Notes: generated by a model from the letters alone, not told the origin. A stretch of 64,000 nucleotides of DNA from Saccharothrix luteola (GCF_020859565.1 NZ_JAJHUO010000011.1:201898-265897), one strand, 5' to 3'. Counted from the stretch's first letter, positions 16,393 through 25,086 are shown. Made by a program: numbers and translations.

Positions 16393-17510
16393 GCCGCCGC
16401 CTCGCACAACGCCGAGTCCAGCACCTCGACCGAGACCTGCCTGGAGCTGACCACGTTCCCGTTGGTGACCAGCGACGCGAACCGGCCGTCGTCGGTGGTC
16501 AGGGTGATCGAGTAGTGGCCGTTGCCGAGGGCGCCGTTGTGGCCCCACGCCTCACCGCCGCACGAGAGGTTCACCCTGGACAGCGCGAGCCCGTACGAGT
16601 GGTCCGGCGCGACGGTCCGGCGCATCTCGGCGAGCGCCGCCGCCGAGACGACCTCCCCGTCGAGCAGCGCGCGGTAGAACTCGGCCATGTCGTCCAACGT
16701 GGACGCCATCGCGCCGGCGGTGCTCCAGAACGTCAGCTCGGTGTTCGTGGTGCCCTCGGTCCGGAAGAAGAACGGGCCGACCCTGCCGCCGACGTAGCCG
16801 GGCAGGTACGGGTCGGCCGGCGCCCGCGTGCCCGGCGCCGGGAACGATGTGCTCGTCAGCCCGAGCGGCGTGATGACCCGTTCGGTGATCGCGTCGCGCA
16901 CCGACCGGCCGGTGACCCGTTCGACCAGCAGGCCGAGCACGAGGAAGCCGACGTTGGAGTACCCGAGGCCGGCGCCGGGCGCGAACTGGGCCGGCTCGTC
17001 CATCGCGGACCGGACCAGTTCGGCCGGCGCGTAGCTGCCGTCCGGGTTGGCGGCGGCGTCACGGACGTCCCGGACCATGCCGCTGGTGTGCGGCAAGAGC
17101 CGGCGGACCGTGATGACGTCGCCGTCGTAGTTCCCGGTGACCACACCGGGCAGGTAGCGCCCGATCGGCGCGTCCATCACGACGCGGCCCTCGTCCACGA
17201 GCTGGAGCACCACCGCCGCCGTGAACGTCTTGGTCTGGCTGCCGATCCGGAAGTGCTCGGTGGACGTGATGGGGCGGTGCCGGCCGATCTCGGCCGTGCC
17301 GCTGGTCAGCGTCCACGCCTGCGCGTCGTCACCGGCGTCGACGGCCGCGCCGGGCCCGGCCTGCGCCTGGTAGCGGTCGAGCACGGCCTGGGTCGCGGCG
17401 TGGTCGACCGGCGCGGCGACGGCGGTCACCGGCGTGGTGACCGCGGCGGTGACGGCGAGGACGACACCACCGGCGACACCCGTGAGGAGGCGACGGGACA
17501 TGCCGGTCAT
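16389..17510 (-). CDS. Exported serine hydrolase, beta-lactamase/DD-peptidase fold
   Basis: Family S12 / beta-lactamase-like hydrolase, 373 residues. A signal peptide (about 1-33) is followed by the three expected motifs: SQTK (SxxK, about residue 91), YSN (YxN, about 183) and HNG (about 323). Members act as D-alanyl-D-alanine carboxypeptidases or esterases outside the membrane. The chosen ATG at 17510 overlaps the stop codon of the previous gene (ATGA) and has GGAGG 7 nt upstream; the open frame continues much further upstream but overlaps the previous gene wholly. Its coupling to T7SS-type genes suggests a role in cell-wall remodelling with them. Confidence 0.87.
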   Translation of the reverse strand: MTGMSRRLLTGVAGGVVLAVTAAVTTPVTAVAAPVDHAATQAVLDRYQAQAGPGAAVDAGDDAQAWTLTSGTAEIGRHRPITSTEHFRIGSQTKTFTAAVVLQLVDEGRVVMDAPIGRYLPGVVTGNYDGDVITVRRLLPHTSGMVRDVRDAAANPDGSYAPAELVRSAMDEPAQFAPGAGLGYSNVGFLVLGLLVERVTGRSVRDAITERVITPLGLTSTSFPAPGTRAPADPYLPGYVGGRVGPFFFRTEGTTNTELTFWSTAGAMASTLDDMAEFYRALLDGEVVSAAALAEMRRTVAPDHSYGLALSRVNLSCGGEAWGHNGALGNGHYSITLTTDDGRFASLVTNGNVVSSRQVSVEVLDSALCEAAA

Positions 17511-18382
17511 GCGAGCTCCTCCGTGGCCGACGTCGTGAGGGCGGGTTCCTCGGACACTGCGGTCTTGGCCGAAACGCTCGGCTTGTCGCCGGAGGGCGCA
17601 CCCGACTGGCTCTGCTCGCCGATGGACGACACGATCTCCTTCACGACCTTCAGCACGCCGAGCGCGCCCTCGACCAGCTTGATCAGGTTCTCGCCGCTGG
17701 TCAGCAGCTCGGCCAGCTTGCCCGCGATCCGCCCGCCGTACTCGACGGCGATCTGCACGCACTGCGGGATCGCCACGGCGAGGCTCTGCCCGAACGTGGC
17801 GGGCGCCGCGGCGAGCGCCTGGGTGATGATCGGCGTGATCTCGGCGATGGCCTCGGTTATCAGCCGGGTGACGGCCGCGACGACCTTGGCCACGACCTCG
17901 CCGGCCTCGATCAGCGCCTTGCCCGAGGTCAGCGCGGTCTCCCCGATCGAGAGGATGCCGTCGGCCAGCTCGGTGCCCGCCGTGAGGTAGTCCGTCCCGG
18001 CCTGACCGGTCCACTCACTGGTCTCCTGCGCGGCGGACGACCGGTACTCCTCGGCCACGGACGTCGCGTCCTGGCCGGCCGAGTCGAACTCTCCCGCGCG
18101 GGAGGAGACGGAGTCCGGGTCGCCGCGCAGCTGGTCGAGCGGTTCCTCCAGGAACGAGATCAGCGGGGTGAGGAACCCGACGCCCGCGCTGTCCAGGGCG
18201 GACAGCGGCCGCTCGGTCGAGGTCATCGCGCCGATCGGCGCGTCCGGGTCGCCGGCCAGCCCGCCGGACACCCATTCCCGGCTGACGACGGCGGCGCTGA
18301 CGGACCGCAGCTCGGCCAGCAGCGCGGCGATCCGGCCGGCGTCGGACGACGGCGTCCCGGTGCGGGGCAGTGTCGTCACCAC
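17507..18382 (-). CDS. WXG-type helical protein, ESX-associated
   Basis: A 291-residue, alanine-rich, mostly helical protein with no signal peptide. The middle has a WTG turn (SEWTGQAGTDYL, about residue 130) between long helices, as in WXG100-like proteins, followed by hydrophobic helices (about 150-240, AVTRLITEAIAEITPIIT) and a disordered tail. It could be a T7SS substrate or toxin-like carrier, but no toxin motif is visible. Start GTG at 18382 overlaps the previous gene; GTG at 18379, giving an exact 4-bp overlap, is an alternative. It sits in the coupled eight-gene set. Confidence 0.65.
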   Translation of the reverse strand: MVTTLPRTGTPSSDAGRIAALLAELRSVSAAVVSREWVSGGLAGDPDAPIGAMTSTERPLSALDSAGVGFLTPLISFLEEPLDQLRGDPDSVSSRAGEFDSAGQDATSVAEEYRSSAAQETSEWTGQAGTDYLTAGTELADGILSIGETALTSGKALIEAGEVVAKVVAAVTRLITEAIAEITPIITQALAAAPATFGQSLAVAIPQCVQIAVEYGGRIAGKLAELLTSGENLIKLVEGALGVLKVVKEIVSSIGEQSQSGAPSGDKPSVSAKTAVSEEPALTTSATEELA

Positions 18383-18699
18383 CGGCCGACCTCCGTCTCG
18401 ATGCCCGTCAGCACCGCGGAGCTGTCGTCGTCGGTGCGCTGGTACCCCTCGGCCACCTGCCGCAGGCCGCCGCCGACCTTGTCCACGGCGGACGCGACGT
18501 GGCCGAACGCGTCCAGCGTCGTGGCCATCGCGCCGCCGAGCCCGGCGGTGAGGAACCCGGCGAACGAGCCGAGCGACTGCTCCCCCAGCGCGTCGGGCAA
18601 CCGGGTGCCCGTCGCGGCGAGCCGGTCGGCGTAGCCCGCGAGCCTGCCCGCGTGCGCGCGCAGCTGCTCGGGGTCGACCGTGAAGTCGCCCTGGCTCAT
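18376..18699 (-). CDS. EspC-like ESX secretion-associated protein
   Basis: A 107-residue helical protein, MSQGDFTVDPEQLRAHAGRL at the start, fitting the ESX-associated EspC/DUF2580 type (FxVDxxxLRxHA pattern). In mycobacteria such proteins are co-secreted with or needed by ESX systems. No signal peptide. Its ATG at 18699 overlaps the stop codon of the YbaB-like gene by 4 bp; a longer upstream frame is rejected for that reason. Confidence 0.72.
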   Translation of the reverse strand: MSQGDFTVDPEQLRAHAGRLAGYADRLAATGTRLPDALGEQSLGSFAGFLTAGLGGAMATTLDAFGHVASAVDKVGGGLRQVAEGYQRTDDDSSAVLTGIETEVGRW

Positions 18700-19043
18700 C
18701 GCACGACCTCCGCGGGCAGGTGCTCGGTGATCCGCTCCAGCGCCTCGCCCTCGCCGAGGTAGCCGGACATCACCTCCGCCATCCGCTCGCCGGCCAGCCG
18801 CTGCGCCTCGCGCGCGGTGGCGACGATGAGCACGGACAAGGCGTCCGCCTCCAGCCTGCGTGCCGCCGGCGTCAGCGTGACGTCGTCGAGCAGCCCTCCG
18901 GCGTTCACGGTCACGCTGACCTCGCCCCGCGGCGATGTCGCGGTCGCGCCCACCTCGCGCAGGCTCGCACTCGCCGCACGGGCGCCGTGCGCCGCGCGTT
19001 CGAGGCGCTCCCGGTAGTCCGCCAGCCACTGCGCTGGATCCAT
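18696..19043 (-). CDS. YbaB/EbfC family protein
   Basis: A 115-residue protein with the YbaB/EbfC layout: an N-terminal helix (QWLADYRERLERAAHGARA), a beta sheet (GEVSVTVNAGGLLDDVTLTP) and a C-terminal helix (ATAREAQRLAGERM). Classical members are dimeric nucleoid-associated proteins; diverged copies recur in actinobacterial ESX-type clusters, where their task is not known. The ATG at 19043 is preceded by GGGGAGG. A 48-bp gap to the EspG-like gene is the only true gap in the cluster. Confidence 0.75.
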   Translation of the reverse strand: MDPAQWLADYRERLERAAHGARAASASLREVGATATSPRGEVSVTVNAGGLLDDVTLTPAARRLEADALSVLIVATAREAQRLAGERMAEVMSGYLGEGEALERITEHLPAEVVR

Positions 19044-19091
19044 GGTCCTCCCCTTCCCTCTCCACTGGTGTTCCTGCTGGTCTGCCCGGCC

Positions 19092-19889
19092 TCAGGCGCG
19101 GGCGACCGACGCTGCCCCGCCGAGCAGGCGGACGAGTTCGCCGTGCCGCAACGGGTTGACGCTCACCCAGCCGGCGTCACCGCGATCGATCCGCAGCCGG
19201 CCGCGCGCGCCGTCCAGCCACGACACCTCGTGCGGCCGGGTGACGGCGTCGCCGGTCCGGCGGACGACGCCGAGCTGTCCCCGTCCCGCCACGGCCGGGA
19301 ACAGGGTGACCACCCGGTCGACCGCCGCCTCGTCGCCACCGGCGGCGCGCACCAGCTCGCGCACGTGCCGCCGGGCTGCCGGGTCGCCCCCTGGGTCCTC
19401 GAACATCCGCAACGCGCCCTCGACCACGCCGGGCGGCAACGTGATCGGCATGGTCGAGGCCGCCCGCACCTCGGGGATCAGACCGGCGAGTTCGTCGGCC
19501 GACCCGGTCGCGGGCACCGCCGTCACGCGGACCGCGCTCCCCCGCTCGTCGAGGGGCGACTGGCGGCACACCACCGCCCGGTCCCGGTAGACCATGGCCA
19601 CCGCGCCGGTGGCCTCGTCCGTGCCGATGACCACCAGGTCGACCGCGCCCCGGTACTCCCGCAGAGCGGTGACCAGCTCCTCGGCGACGCCGACCGGTCC
19701 GGAGGCGGTGGCCAGGCCCCGGTCGCACAAGGCGTGCCCGGCGGCGGCCAGCAGCTCGTCGCGTTCGTGGGCGAACCGGCCGACCGACGGCACCCGCAGC
19801 GGGAACGGGAACGCGACGCCGGCGTGGGTGGCGAGCAGGTCCAGTTCGACGGGCTCGAAGACGGCTTCGTGCTCGATCGCGGCGGTCAC
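19092..19889 (-). CDS. EspG-like ESX chaperone
   Basis: A 265-residue protein of the EspG family (PF14011 type), cytosolic chaperones that bind PE/PPE dimers and keep them soluble for type VII secretion. Supporting features are the N-terminal LDLLATHAGVAFPFPLRVPS, the central beta-rich part and the length. The GTG start at 19889 overlaps the upstream stop codon by 4 bp. The PPE-like gene two positions upstream is the natural client. No ESX membrane core is encoded in this window. Confidence 0.75.
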   Translation of the reverse strand: MTAAIEHEAVFEPVELDLLATHAGVAFPFPLRVPSVGRFAHERDELLAAAGHALCDRGLATASGPVGVAEELVTALREYRGAVDLVVIGTDEATGAVAMVYRDRAVVCRQSPLDERGSAVRVTAVPATGSADELAGLIPEVRAASTMPITLPPGVVEGALRMFEDPGGDPAARRHVRELVRAAGGDEAAVDRVVTLFPAVAGRGQLGVVRRTGDAVTRPHEVSWLDGARGRLRIDRGDAGWVSVNPLRHGELVRLLGGAASVARA

Positions 19890-20233
19890 CGCGCGGCTCC
19901 GTCCGACCGCTCGCCCGCGGCCCGCACGGCGGACCCGGTGTCGTCGTCGACCTCGGTGTAGGCGGCCTTGGCGTCGGACAGCAGCTGCCGGAACGCCACC
20001 ACCTCGCGCTGCGCCGCGATCACCTCGCCGGCCAGCCCGGACTCCCCCGCCGCCGCGCGCAGCCGTGACGCGAGCTCCACCGCCGGCGGCGCGGTGCCGA
20101 GCATCGGCTGCCGTTCGGCGAGTCGGCTCACGGCCGTCACCAGGTCGCCGGTCAGGTCGCCCAACCTGGTCAGCGTGGTGATCCGGTCTTCGATGAGGTC
20201 GAGCTCGACCTGGTACCCCCGGCCCGCGTTCAC
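19886..20233 (-). CDS. Small helical protein, WXG-like, unknown
   Basis: A 115-residue helical protein, MNAGRGYQVELDLIEDRITT at the start, with no WxG motif that I can see and no signal peptide. It lies between the PPE-like and EspG-like genes and overlaps both by 4 bp. It may be the PE- or Esx-like partner of the PPE-like protein; this is inferred from position and size only. Confidence 0.6.
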   Translation of the reverse strand: MNAGRGYQVELDLIEDRITTLTRLGDLTGDLVTAVSRLAERQPMLGTAPPAVELASRLRAAAGESGLAGEVIAAQREVVAFRQLLSDAKAAYTEVDDDTGSAVRAAGERSDGAAR

Positions 20234-21534
20234 GGCTGTGCTCCCGTCGTCTGGCCGATGACCGCCGGGCTCACCGGCGTGTCCACGGTGAACAGCCCGT
20301 GGTCGATGGTCGGCATCCGGTTCTCGTGCGGCTCGTCGTCACCGCCGTTCGGGCGGCCGGCGACGGGCGGCGCCATCGCGGCCTGCGTCGTGCCCCGTGC
20401 GGCGGTGTCGCCGGCGAGCGGTCCGGCCGCGATGCCGAAGGCACCGGCCGCGCCGGGCAGCACACCGACCCGCGCGCCGGGACCGAGCTGCACGCCGTGA
20501 CCGGCGGACGGCGCGGCGCCGATGGCCGACCCCAGGCCCGCCCCCACCGCCATGCCCGAGCCGCCGCCTCCGAGCAGACGGGTCCACGGCACGCCTCCGC
20601 CACGCGCGCCTGTCGTCGGACCGGGCGGCACCCCTCCGGCCGCCGGTCCGCTCGTGCTCGTCACCTGGGACGCGGGTGGGATCGCGCCGCGTGCGCCGTC
20701 GATCAGCTTGCTGCCGCCCACCAGGCTCGACTCGTAGGCCTGCATGGCGCGCACCGCGTCGGCCTTCTGCTGGTCCAAGGCGGACGCGCCGAAGTAGAAG
20801 CTGAACCCGGCCCCGCCCACCGCGCCGAACGCCGCGCCCGTGCTGGAGGCCGTGGTGGTCCCGGTCGGGGCGAACACCGTGGCGAAGCCGGGTATCGACG
20901 GCAACGCCGGCGCGGACGGGAACGTCCCGGTGGGGAACATCGACCCGGCGGGCGCCGTCGGGAACGTCAACGCCGCCGGGGCGGACGGAAAGGCCAGTGG
21001 CGGCGGCGTGGGCGGCAGCGGCGGCGGCGTGGGCGGCAGCGGCGGCCGCGTGGGCGGCAGCGGCGGCGCGACGCCCGGGAACGCCGTGGCGAACGCGGAC
21101 CGCGTGGTGGTCCCCTGATCAACGACCGGCCGGTCACCGGCTGACCGGTCACCGGTCGACGGGTCGGCGGGCGCGGCCGGTGGTGGCGGCATCATGGCCC
21201 TCGCCCTGGCCAGCGCGTCGGCGGCCTCCTGCGCCGCGCGTTGCCCCGCGTGCGCCAGCTCGCTGATCTTCTGCACCCTGGCGGCGAGCGCGGCCAGCCG
21301 GTCGGCCGCTTCCTCCGCCGCAGGCCCGTGCCAGCCGTCGAGCAGCGCGACCCGCTGCTCCCGCAACACCTGGGCGTGCGTGTCCAGCGCGACGCGGTGC
21401 TGCGCCCATTCAGTGGCAACCACGCTGACGTCCGCGACGTCCGCGTCCTGCCACAGCATCCGGTACAGCTCTTCGTGGCTGTACGACTCCCAGTTCACCG
21501 CGCCGGCCGTCGGCGTCGGTTCCTCTTCGGACAT
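20230..21534 (-). CDS. PPE-like protein with proline repeat region
   Basis: A 434-residue protein. Residues about 10-120 are a helical PPE/WXG-like domain (NWESYSHEELYRMLW, then LLDGWHGPAAEEAADRL with the WxG-type turn at about 72). A long Pro/Ala/Gly-rich, low-complexity region follows, with a seven-residue PLPPTPP-type repeat near residues 155-180 coded by a 21-bp tandem repeat (about 21000-21069). No signal peptide. It is first in the coupled cluster; the ATG at 21534 has a GAGAGGGGG stretch upstream. It is the likely secreted client of the EspG-like protein. Confidence 0.7.
   Translation of the reverse strand: MSEEEPTPTAGAVNWESYSHEELYRMLWQDADVADVSVVATEWAQHRVALDTHAQVLREQRVALLDGWHGPAAEEAADRLAALAARVQKISELAHAGQRAAQEAADALARARAMMPPPPAAPADPSTGDRSAGDRPVVDQGTTTRSAFATAFPGVAPPLPPTRPPLPPTPPPLPPTPPPLAFPSAPAALTFPTAPAGSMFPTGTFPSAPALPSIPGFATVFAPTGTTTASSTGAAFGAVGGAGFSFYFGASALDQQKADAVRAMQAYESSLVGGSKLIDGARGAIPPASQVTSTSGPAAGGVPPGPTTGARGGGVPWTRLLGGGGSGMAVGAGLGSAIGAAPSAGHGVQLGPGARVGVLPGAAGAFGIAAGPLAGDTAARGTTQAAMAPPVAGRPNGGDDEPHENRMPTIDHGLFTVDTPVSPAVIGQTTGAQP
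21000..21069. repeat. 21-bp tandem repeat in the PPE-like gene
   Basis: About three copies of a 21-bp unit (CGGCGGCGTGGGCGGCAGCGG type, small changes between copies) code the repeated Pro-rich heptads. In-frame gain or loss of copies would change the length of the linker. Confidence 0.65.
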
Positions 21535-21668
21535 CCGCTCGTCCCCCTCTCGCAGTCGGTCCCCGCCGACGCCGCCCATGCTCGCGACAAGGCACCGGCC
21601 ACCGACAGGCCGTGGTGCGGCCATCTATGGCCGGTGCCTCTGAAGTGGGAAAACAGACAGTGAGAAGG

Positions 21669-23942
21669 TCAAGGACGGTTGCGGTGGGCCTCGGCCAGGT
21701 GATCTTGGAGACGGGCGTGGCGGAACTGGTAGACCGCACCCGCACGGCGCAGCACGCCCCGCCGATAGGCGTCGTCGAGGAACGCGCCCACGGCCCAGGG
21801 CACTCGGCCGGTCAGCGGCAGCCAGAAGCGGGCGAACACGACCCACTGGCCCCACGCGGTCATGCTGATCACGTAGCCGAACCCGCCGCCGAACCCGCCG
21901 ACCAGGCCCAGCACCAGACCCGCCAAGCCGGGCCAGGCGATCACGATCCCGAACGGCCCGCCGCCCGGCAGCGACATCAACGTGGTCGCGATGAGCCAGG
22001 TCGTGGCCGAGAAGAACACCGCGAACAGCGGCCCGAACAGCGCGAGCTGGAGGAGCACGGTCTTGCGGTTGGCGTCGAGCAGGCCGGCCGGGCTCGCCGC
22101 CGAACGGATGTCCTGCGGCGATTCACCCGCGGCGATCAGCCCGAAGGCGAGCGCCGCGCCGGACCCGAAGACCGCGGTGAACACGCCGGCGTCGACGAGG
22201 ACCATCGCGGGCGTCACCGGGTAGTCCCTGACCAGCCACTTCATCAGGATCATCACCACGCCGTAGGAGCAGCCGACCAGCGCGCCGAACAACAGGCCCA
22301 TCCGGGCCCTGACCCGCACCCGTGGCCACTTCGTCCCCGATCCCGCCCGCAGGCGCAGCCGGAACCGGACCGGTTCGAGCGGCTGGACGCGTGCCAGGTG
22401 CCCGTGCACCAGCCCGAACGGCACGCCGGCGAGCAGCGCGACCACGGCGCCCAGTCCCACCAGCTCCGCGGACACCGCCCCGATCACCACGCTCTCGACC
22501 ACCACGTCGCCCAGCCAGACACCGGCGAACACGACGAGCGCGACCACCAGCGCCCTGGCGCGCCTGCTCATCGAGGCGCCGAGCTGCCACCAGGCCAGGT
22601 CGTGCGTGCCGAGCCGGGCCAGGTGGTCGGCGAGGTGCCCGAGCCAGTGCCGGACGTGGTCGACGTCGTAGGCCCGAACGCCGGGTCGTTCCTGGTACAC
22701 GGCCGGCACGAAGCCGCCGAGCAGCTGCCGTTCGATCGCGTCGCGGTCGCCGAACCGGTCCGCGTCGACCAGCTCCGCCGGGTCGTGCCCAGGTGCGTCG
22801 CTGTAGATCCGGCGGGCCAGCGCCACCATCAACGGCGTGGTCAGCACGGCCGCGAGGGCGCCGTCCGGCTGGTCGCGCACGTGGTCCAGCACCGGCTGCC
22901 AGAGGTGATCGGTCTGCCCGGTGGTGCGCGGCAGGTAGTCGGCGACGTCAACCGCGGCGAGGTCGACCAGCTCCACCGCGCCGGCCGCCCGGAGCACGCC
23001 GGTGGCCCGCACCGCCGCGCGGTACTCGTCGACCCGGCTGGTCAGCAGCAGCGGCAGGGTGGTGGCGTTCAACGCGGCCAGCGCCGCCCGGTGCAGGCCG
23101 CCCGCCACCTCGTCGAACCCGTCGAGCACGGGCAGCACGCGGTGGGCGTCGACCAGCGCGGCGGCCAGCGTCGCCCCGCCCGGTCCCGGCGCGGCCAGGC
23201 CGGGGTGGTCGCGCACCAGCTGCTCGGCGAGCCAGTCCCGCAGCTCGGTGCGGACCGGGTTCCACGAGCCGAGGCCGAAGATCACCGGCACCGGGTCGGC
23301 CGGCGCGCGGACGGCCAGCAGGTCGAGCACGAACCGCGTGGTGAGGATCGTCTTGCCCGCGCCGGCCCGGCCGAGCACGATCAGCCGCGACGACGGCACC
23401 CGCCGGTAGACCTCCACCACCTGGTCGAGCCGCCCGCCGAGGTCCAGGGGACGCGCGGTCCGGCCCGGCTGCGCCAGCCGGGTGTTCGCCCAGCTGTCCC
23501 GCAACGCGTCGGGCGCCGGTCGCCAGCTGACGGGCAGCGGCACCGGGTCGTGCACCTGCTGCTGCTCCTCTTCCCGCCGCCACCGGGCGTGCACCGCGTA
23601 CGCGAGCGCGTCCGTCGCCTCGACCAGCAGATCGGCGCCGAGGGTCGGCGCGGACGACCGACTCGTCCCGCCGCCGTGCCCGACCCGCACGGGCGCGCCC
23701 TCGTCCGGGTCGGCGGGCTCGGCGTGGCCGGCGGCGGTGAACAGCTCCGCGCGCTCGTCGCCGTCCAGGCTCAACGCGTCGGCCAGCAACCGCACGGTGC
23801 GCACCTGGGGGTTGCCGCGTTGCCCGGTCTCCAGACCGCGGACGGTGCGGACACCGAGCCCGGCGCGCTCGGCCAGGTCGTCCTGGCTCAACCCGGCCCG
23901 CTGCCGCCAGCGGCGCAGCAAGGCGCCGAACCGGCTCGTCAC
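21669..23942 (-). CDS. HTH-NACHT-membrane NTPase
   Basis: A 757-residue three-part protein. Residues about 4-70 are an XRE helix-turn-helix (LLRRWRQRAGLSQDDLAERA, VRTVRGLETGQRGNPQ). A NACHT-type NTPase follows: P-loop GRAGAGKTIL (about 194), Walker B LPVLDGFDEVAGG (about 270) and a sensor-like LLLTSRVDEY. From about 470 come at least six hydrophobic segments, and the C-terminus ends as a short cytosolic tail. Such proteins are common but little studied in actinobacteria; NACHT proteins include anti-phage sensors. I start at GTG 23942 (MTSRFGALL) rather than TTG 23948. It stands alone, with no effector partner beside it. Confidence 0.85.
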   Translation of the reverse strand: MTSRFGALLRRWRQRAGLSQDDLAERAGLGVRTVRGLETGQRGNPQVRTVRLLADALSLDGDERAELFTAAGHAEPADPDEGAPVRVGHGGGTSRSSAPTLGADLLVEATDALAYAVHARWRREEEQQQVHDPVPLPVSWRPAPDALRDSWANTRLAQPGRTARPLDLGGRLDQVVEVYRRVPSSRLIVLGRAGAGKTILTTRFVLDLLAVRAPADPVPVIFGLGSWNPVRTELRDWLAEQLVRDHPGLAAPGPGGATLAAALVDAHRVLPVLDGFDEVAGGLHRAALAALNATTLPLLLTSRVDEYRAAVRATGVLRAAGAVELVDLAAVDVADYLPRTTGQTDHLWQPVLDHVRDQPDGALAAVLTTPLMVALARRIYSDAPGHDPAELVDADRFGDRDAIERQLLGGFVPAVYQERPGVRAYDVDHVRHWLGHLADHLARLGTHDLAWWQLGASMSRRARALVVALVVFAGVWLGDVVVESVVIGAVSAELVGLGAVVALLAGVPFGLVHGHLARVQPLEPVRFRLRLRAGSGTKWPRVRVRARMGLLFGALVGCSYGVVMILMKWLVRDYPVTPAMVLVDAGVFTAVFGSGAALAFGLIAAGESPQDIRSAASPAGLLDANRKTVLLQLALFGPLFAVFFSATTWLIATTLMSLPGGGPFGIVIAWPGLAGLVLGLVGGFGGGFGYVISMTAWGQWVVFARFWLPLTGRVPWAVGAFLDDAYRRGVLRRAGAVYQFRHARLQDHLAEAHRNRP

Positions 23943-24228
23943 ACCCAACCCCCACCGTCACGCACGCCGGACGCACGCCCGTCATCAACCCGGACACCGT
24001 CGGTCCGCGCCTCGGCGGACCGAATCCTAGCCACGGCCACGCCCCGGGCAGGCACCGGATCGTCACTCCGCGCCACCTGATCGGCACGACCGGCCCCTCA
24101 AGTTACCCGGTGGTACCGTCACGCCGGGGAGCTTGATCGTCGAAGCGCGGATCCGCTGTCGCCGCACGGTGTCCGCCGGCTCCGACGGATCGGCGGAGGT
24201 TCGCGCGCCGGGTGCGACGGGGGTCGGG

Positions 24229-24603
24229 ATGAAGGCGTTCCAGGCGGTGCTGGTGGTGCTCGGGCTGTTCGTCGCGGGCACCGGGTTGCTGGAGGTCGTG
24301 CTGGGTCCGACCGTGCTGCTGCCGGGCAGCCCGCGGCCGGAGCCGACGCTGGACAGCAACTACCGGTTCTTCTCCGCGATGTGGCTGGCGATCGGGATGG
24401 CGATGCTGTCCGTCGTGCCGCGCGTCCGGGAGGCCACGGCGGTGCTGCGTTTCGTCAGCGCGGCGGTGTTCGTCGGCGGGCTGGCGCGGATCGTGTCGTG
24501 GCTGGCGGTCGGTCAGCCGCACGCGATGATGCTGGTCCTGCTGGCGATCGAGCTCACCGTGCCGCCGGTCCTCGTGCTGTGGCAGCGCCGTCTGGCCGCA
24601 TGA
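24229..24603 (+). CDS. DUF4345 membrane protein
   Basis: A 124-residue protein with four hydrophobic helices (MKAFQAVLVVLGLFVAGTGL, then about 45-65, 70-95 and 100-118), a pattern of the DUF4345 family (SNYRFFSAMWLAIG between helices 1 and 2). Function unknown. The ATG at 24229 is chosen because the first helix begins there; the frame is open for 32 codons more upstream. Its 3' end overlaps the convergent HxlR gene by 50 bp. Confidence 0.75.
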   Translation: MKAFQAVLVVLGLFVAGTGLLEVVLGPTVLLPGSPRPEPTLDSNYRFFSAMWLAIGMAMLSVVPRVREATAVLRFVSAAVFVGGLARIVSWLAVGQPHAMMLVLLAIELTVPPVLVLWQRRLAA

Positions 24604-25027
24604 CCACCACGTCGGGCGCGACCTCCTGCTCGCAGCAGTCGCAGATCATCCGCGGGTGGACGAGGCCGGCGCAGCCCGCGTGCTCGGCCAGCGCGGGCGG
24701 TCCGGTCTCCTCGGGCATGTGGCGGTCGCCCCACGCCATGAGCGACAGGAGCACCGGTGTCAGCTCACGTCCCTTGGCGGTGAGCCGGTACTCGTGGCGC
24801 GGCGGTCGGTCCTGGTAGAGCACGCGTTCCAGCACGCCGTACTGGACCAGGCCGTTGAGGCGGTCGCTGAGCACGTTGCGCGCGATCGGCATGCGCTGCA
24901 GGAATCCGTCGAACCGGGTGACCCCGCCCATCGCGTCCCGCACGATCAGCAGCGTCCAGCGCTCGCCGACGACCTCGAGGGCGCGCGCGATGGAGCAGAC
25001 CTGGTCGTCGTATGTGCGTCGGAGCAT
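24554..25027 (-). CDS. HxlR family transcriptional regulator
   Basis: A 157-residue winged-helix regulator of the HxlR type: CSIARALEVVGERWTLLIVR at residues about 11-30, RMPIARNVLSDRLNGLV as recognition region, then the wing (PPRHEYRLTAKG). A C-terminal extension has ICDCCEQEV, a possible metal-binding or redox cysteine group, and a variable tail. HxlR proteins often sense oxidants or electrophiles. It overlaps the DUF4345 gene tail to tail by 50 bp. The target is unknown. Confidence 0.87.
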   Translation of the reverse strand: MLRRTYDDQVCSIARALEVVGERWTLLIVRDAMGGVTRFDGFLQRMPIARNVLSDRLNGLVQYGVLERVLYQDRPPRHEYRLTAKGRELTPVLLSLMAWGDRHMPEETGPPALAEHAGCAGLVHPRMICDCCEQEVAPDVVVMRPDGAATARGPAAR

Positions 25028-25086
25028 CCGCGCATGATAACCACGGCATTCGTCACCGATCCCGTTCGTCGGCGGGCCGCACGCGC

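Noticed and set aside
16389..18014. A 541-residue reading of the serine hydrolase
   Set aside because: The first 168 residues overlap the WXG-type gene completely and are Arg/Gly-rich; the ATG at 17510 has a good ribosome binding site and starts a signal peptide.
21715..21790. A stretch resembling the D-loop of a leucine tRNA (GTGGCGGAACTGGTAGACCG)
   Set aside because: It lacks a T-loop box and any closing acceptor stem, and it lies on the antisense strand of the NACHT gene.
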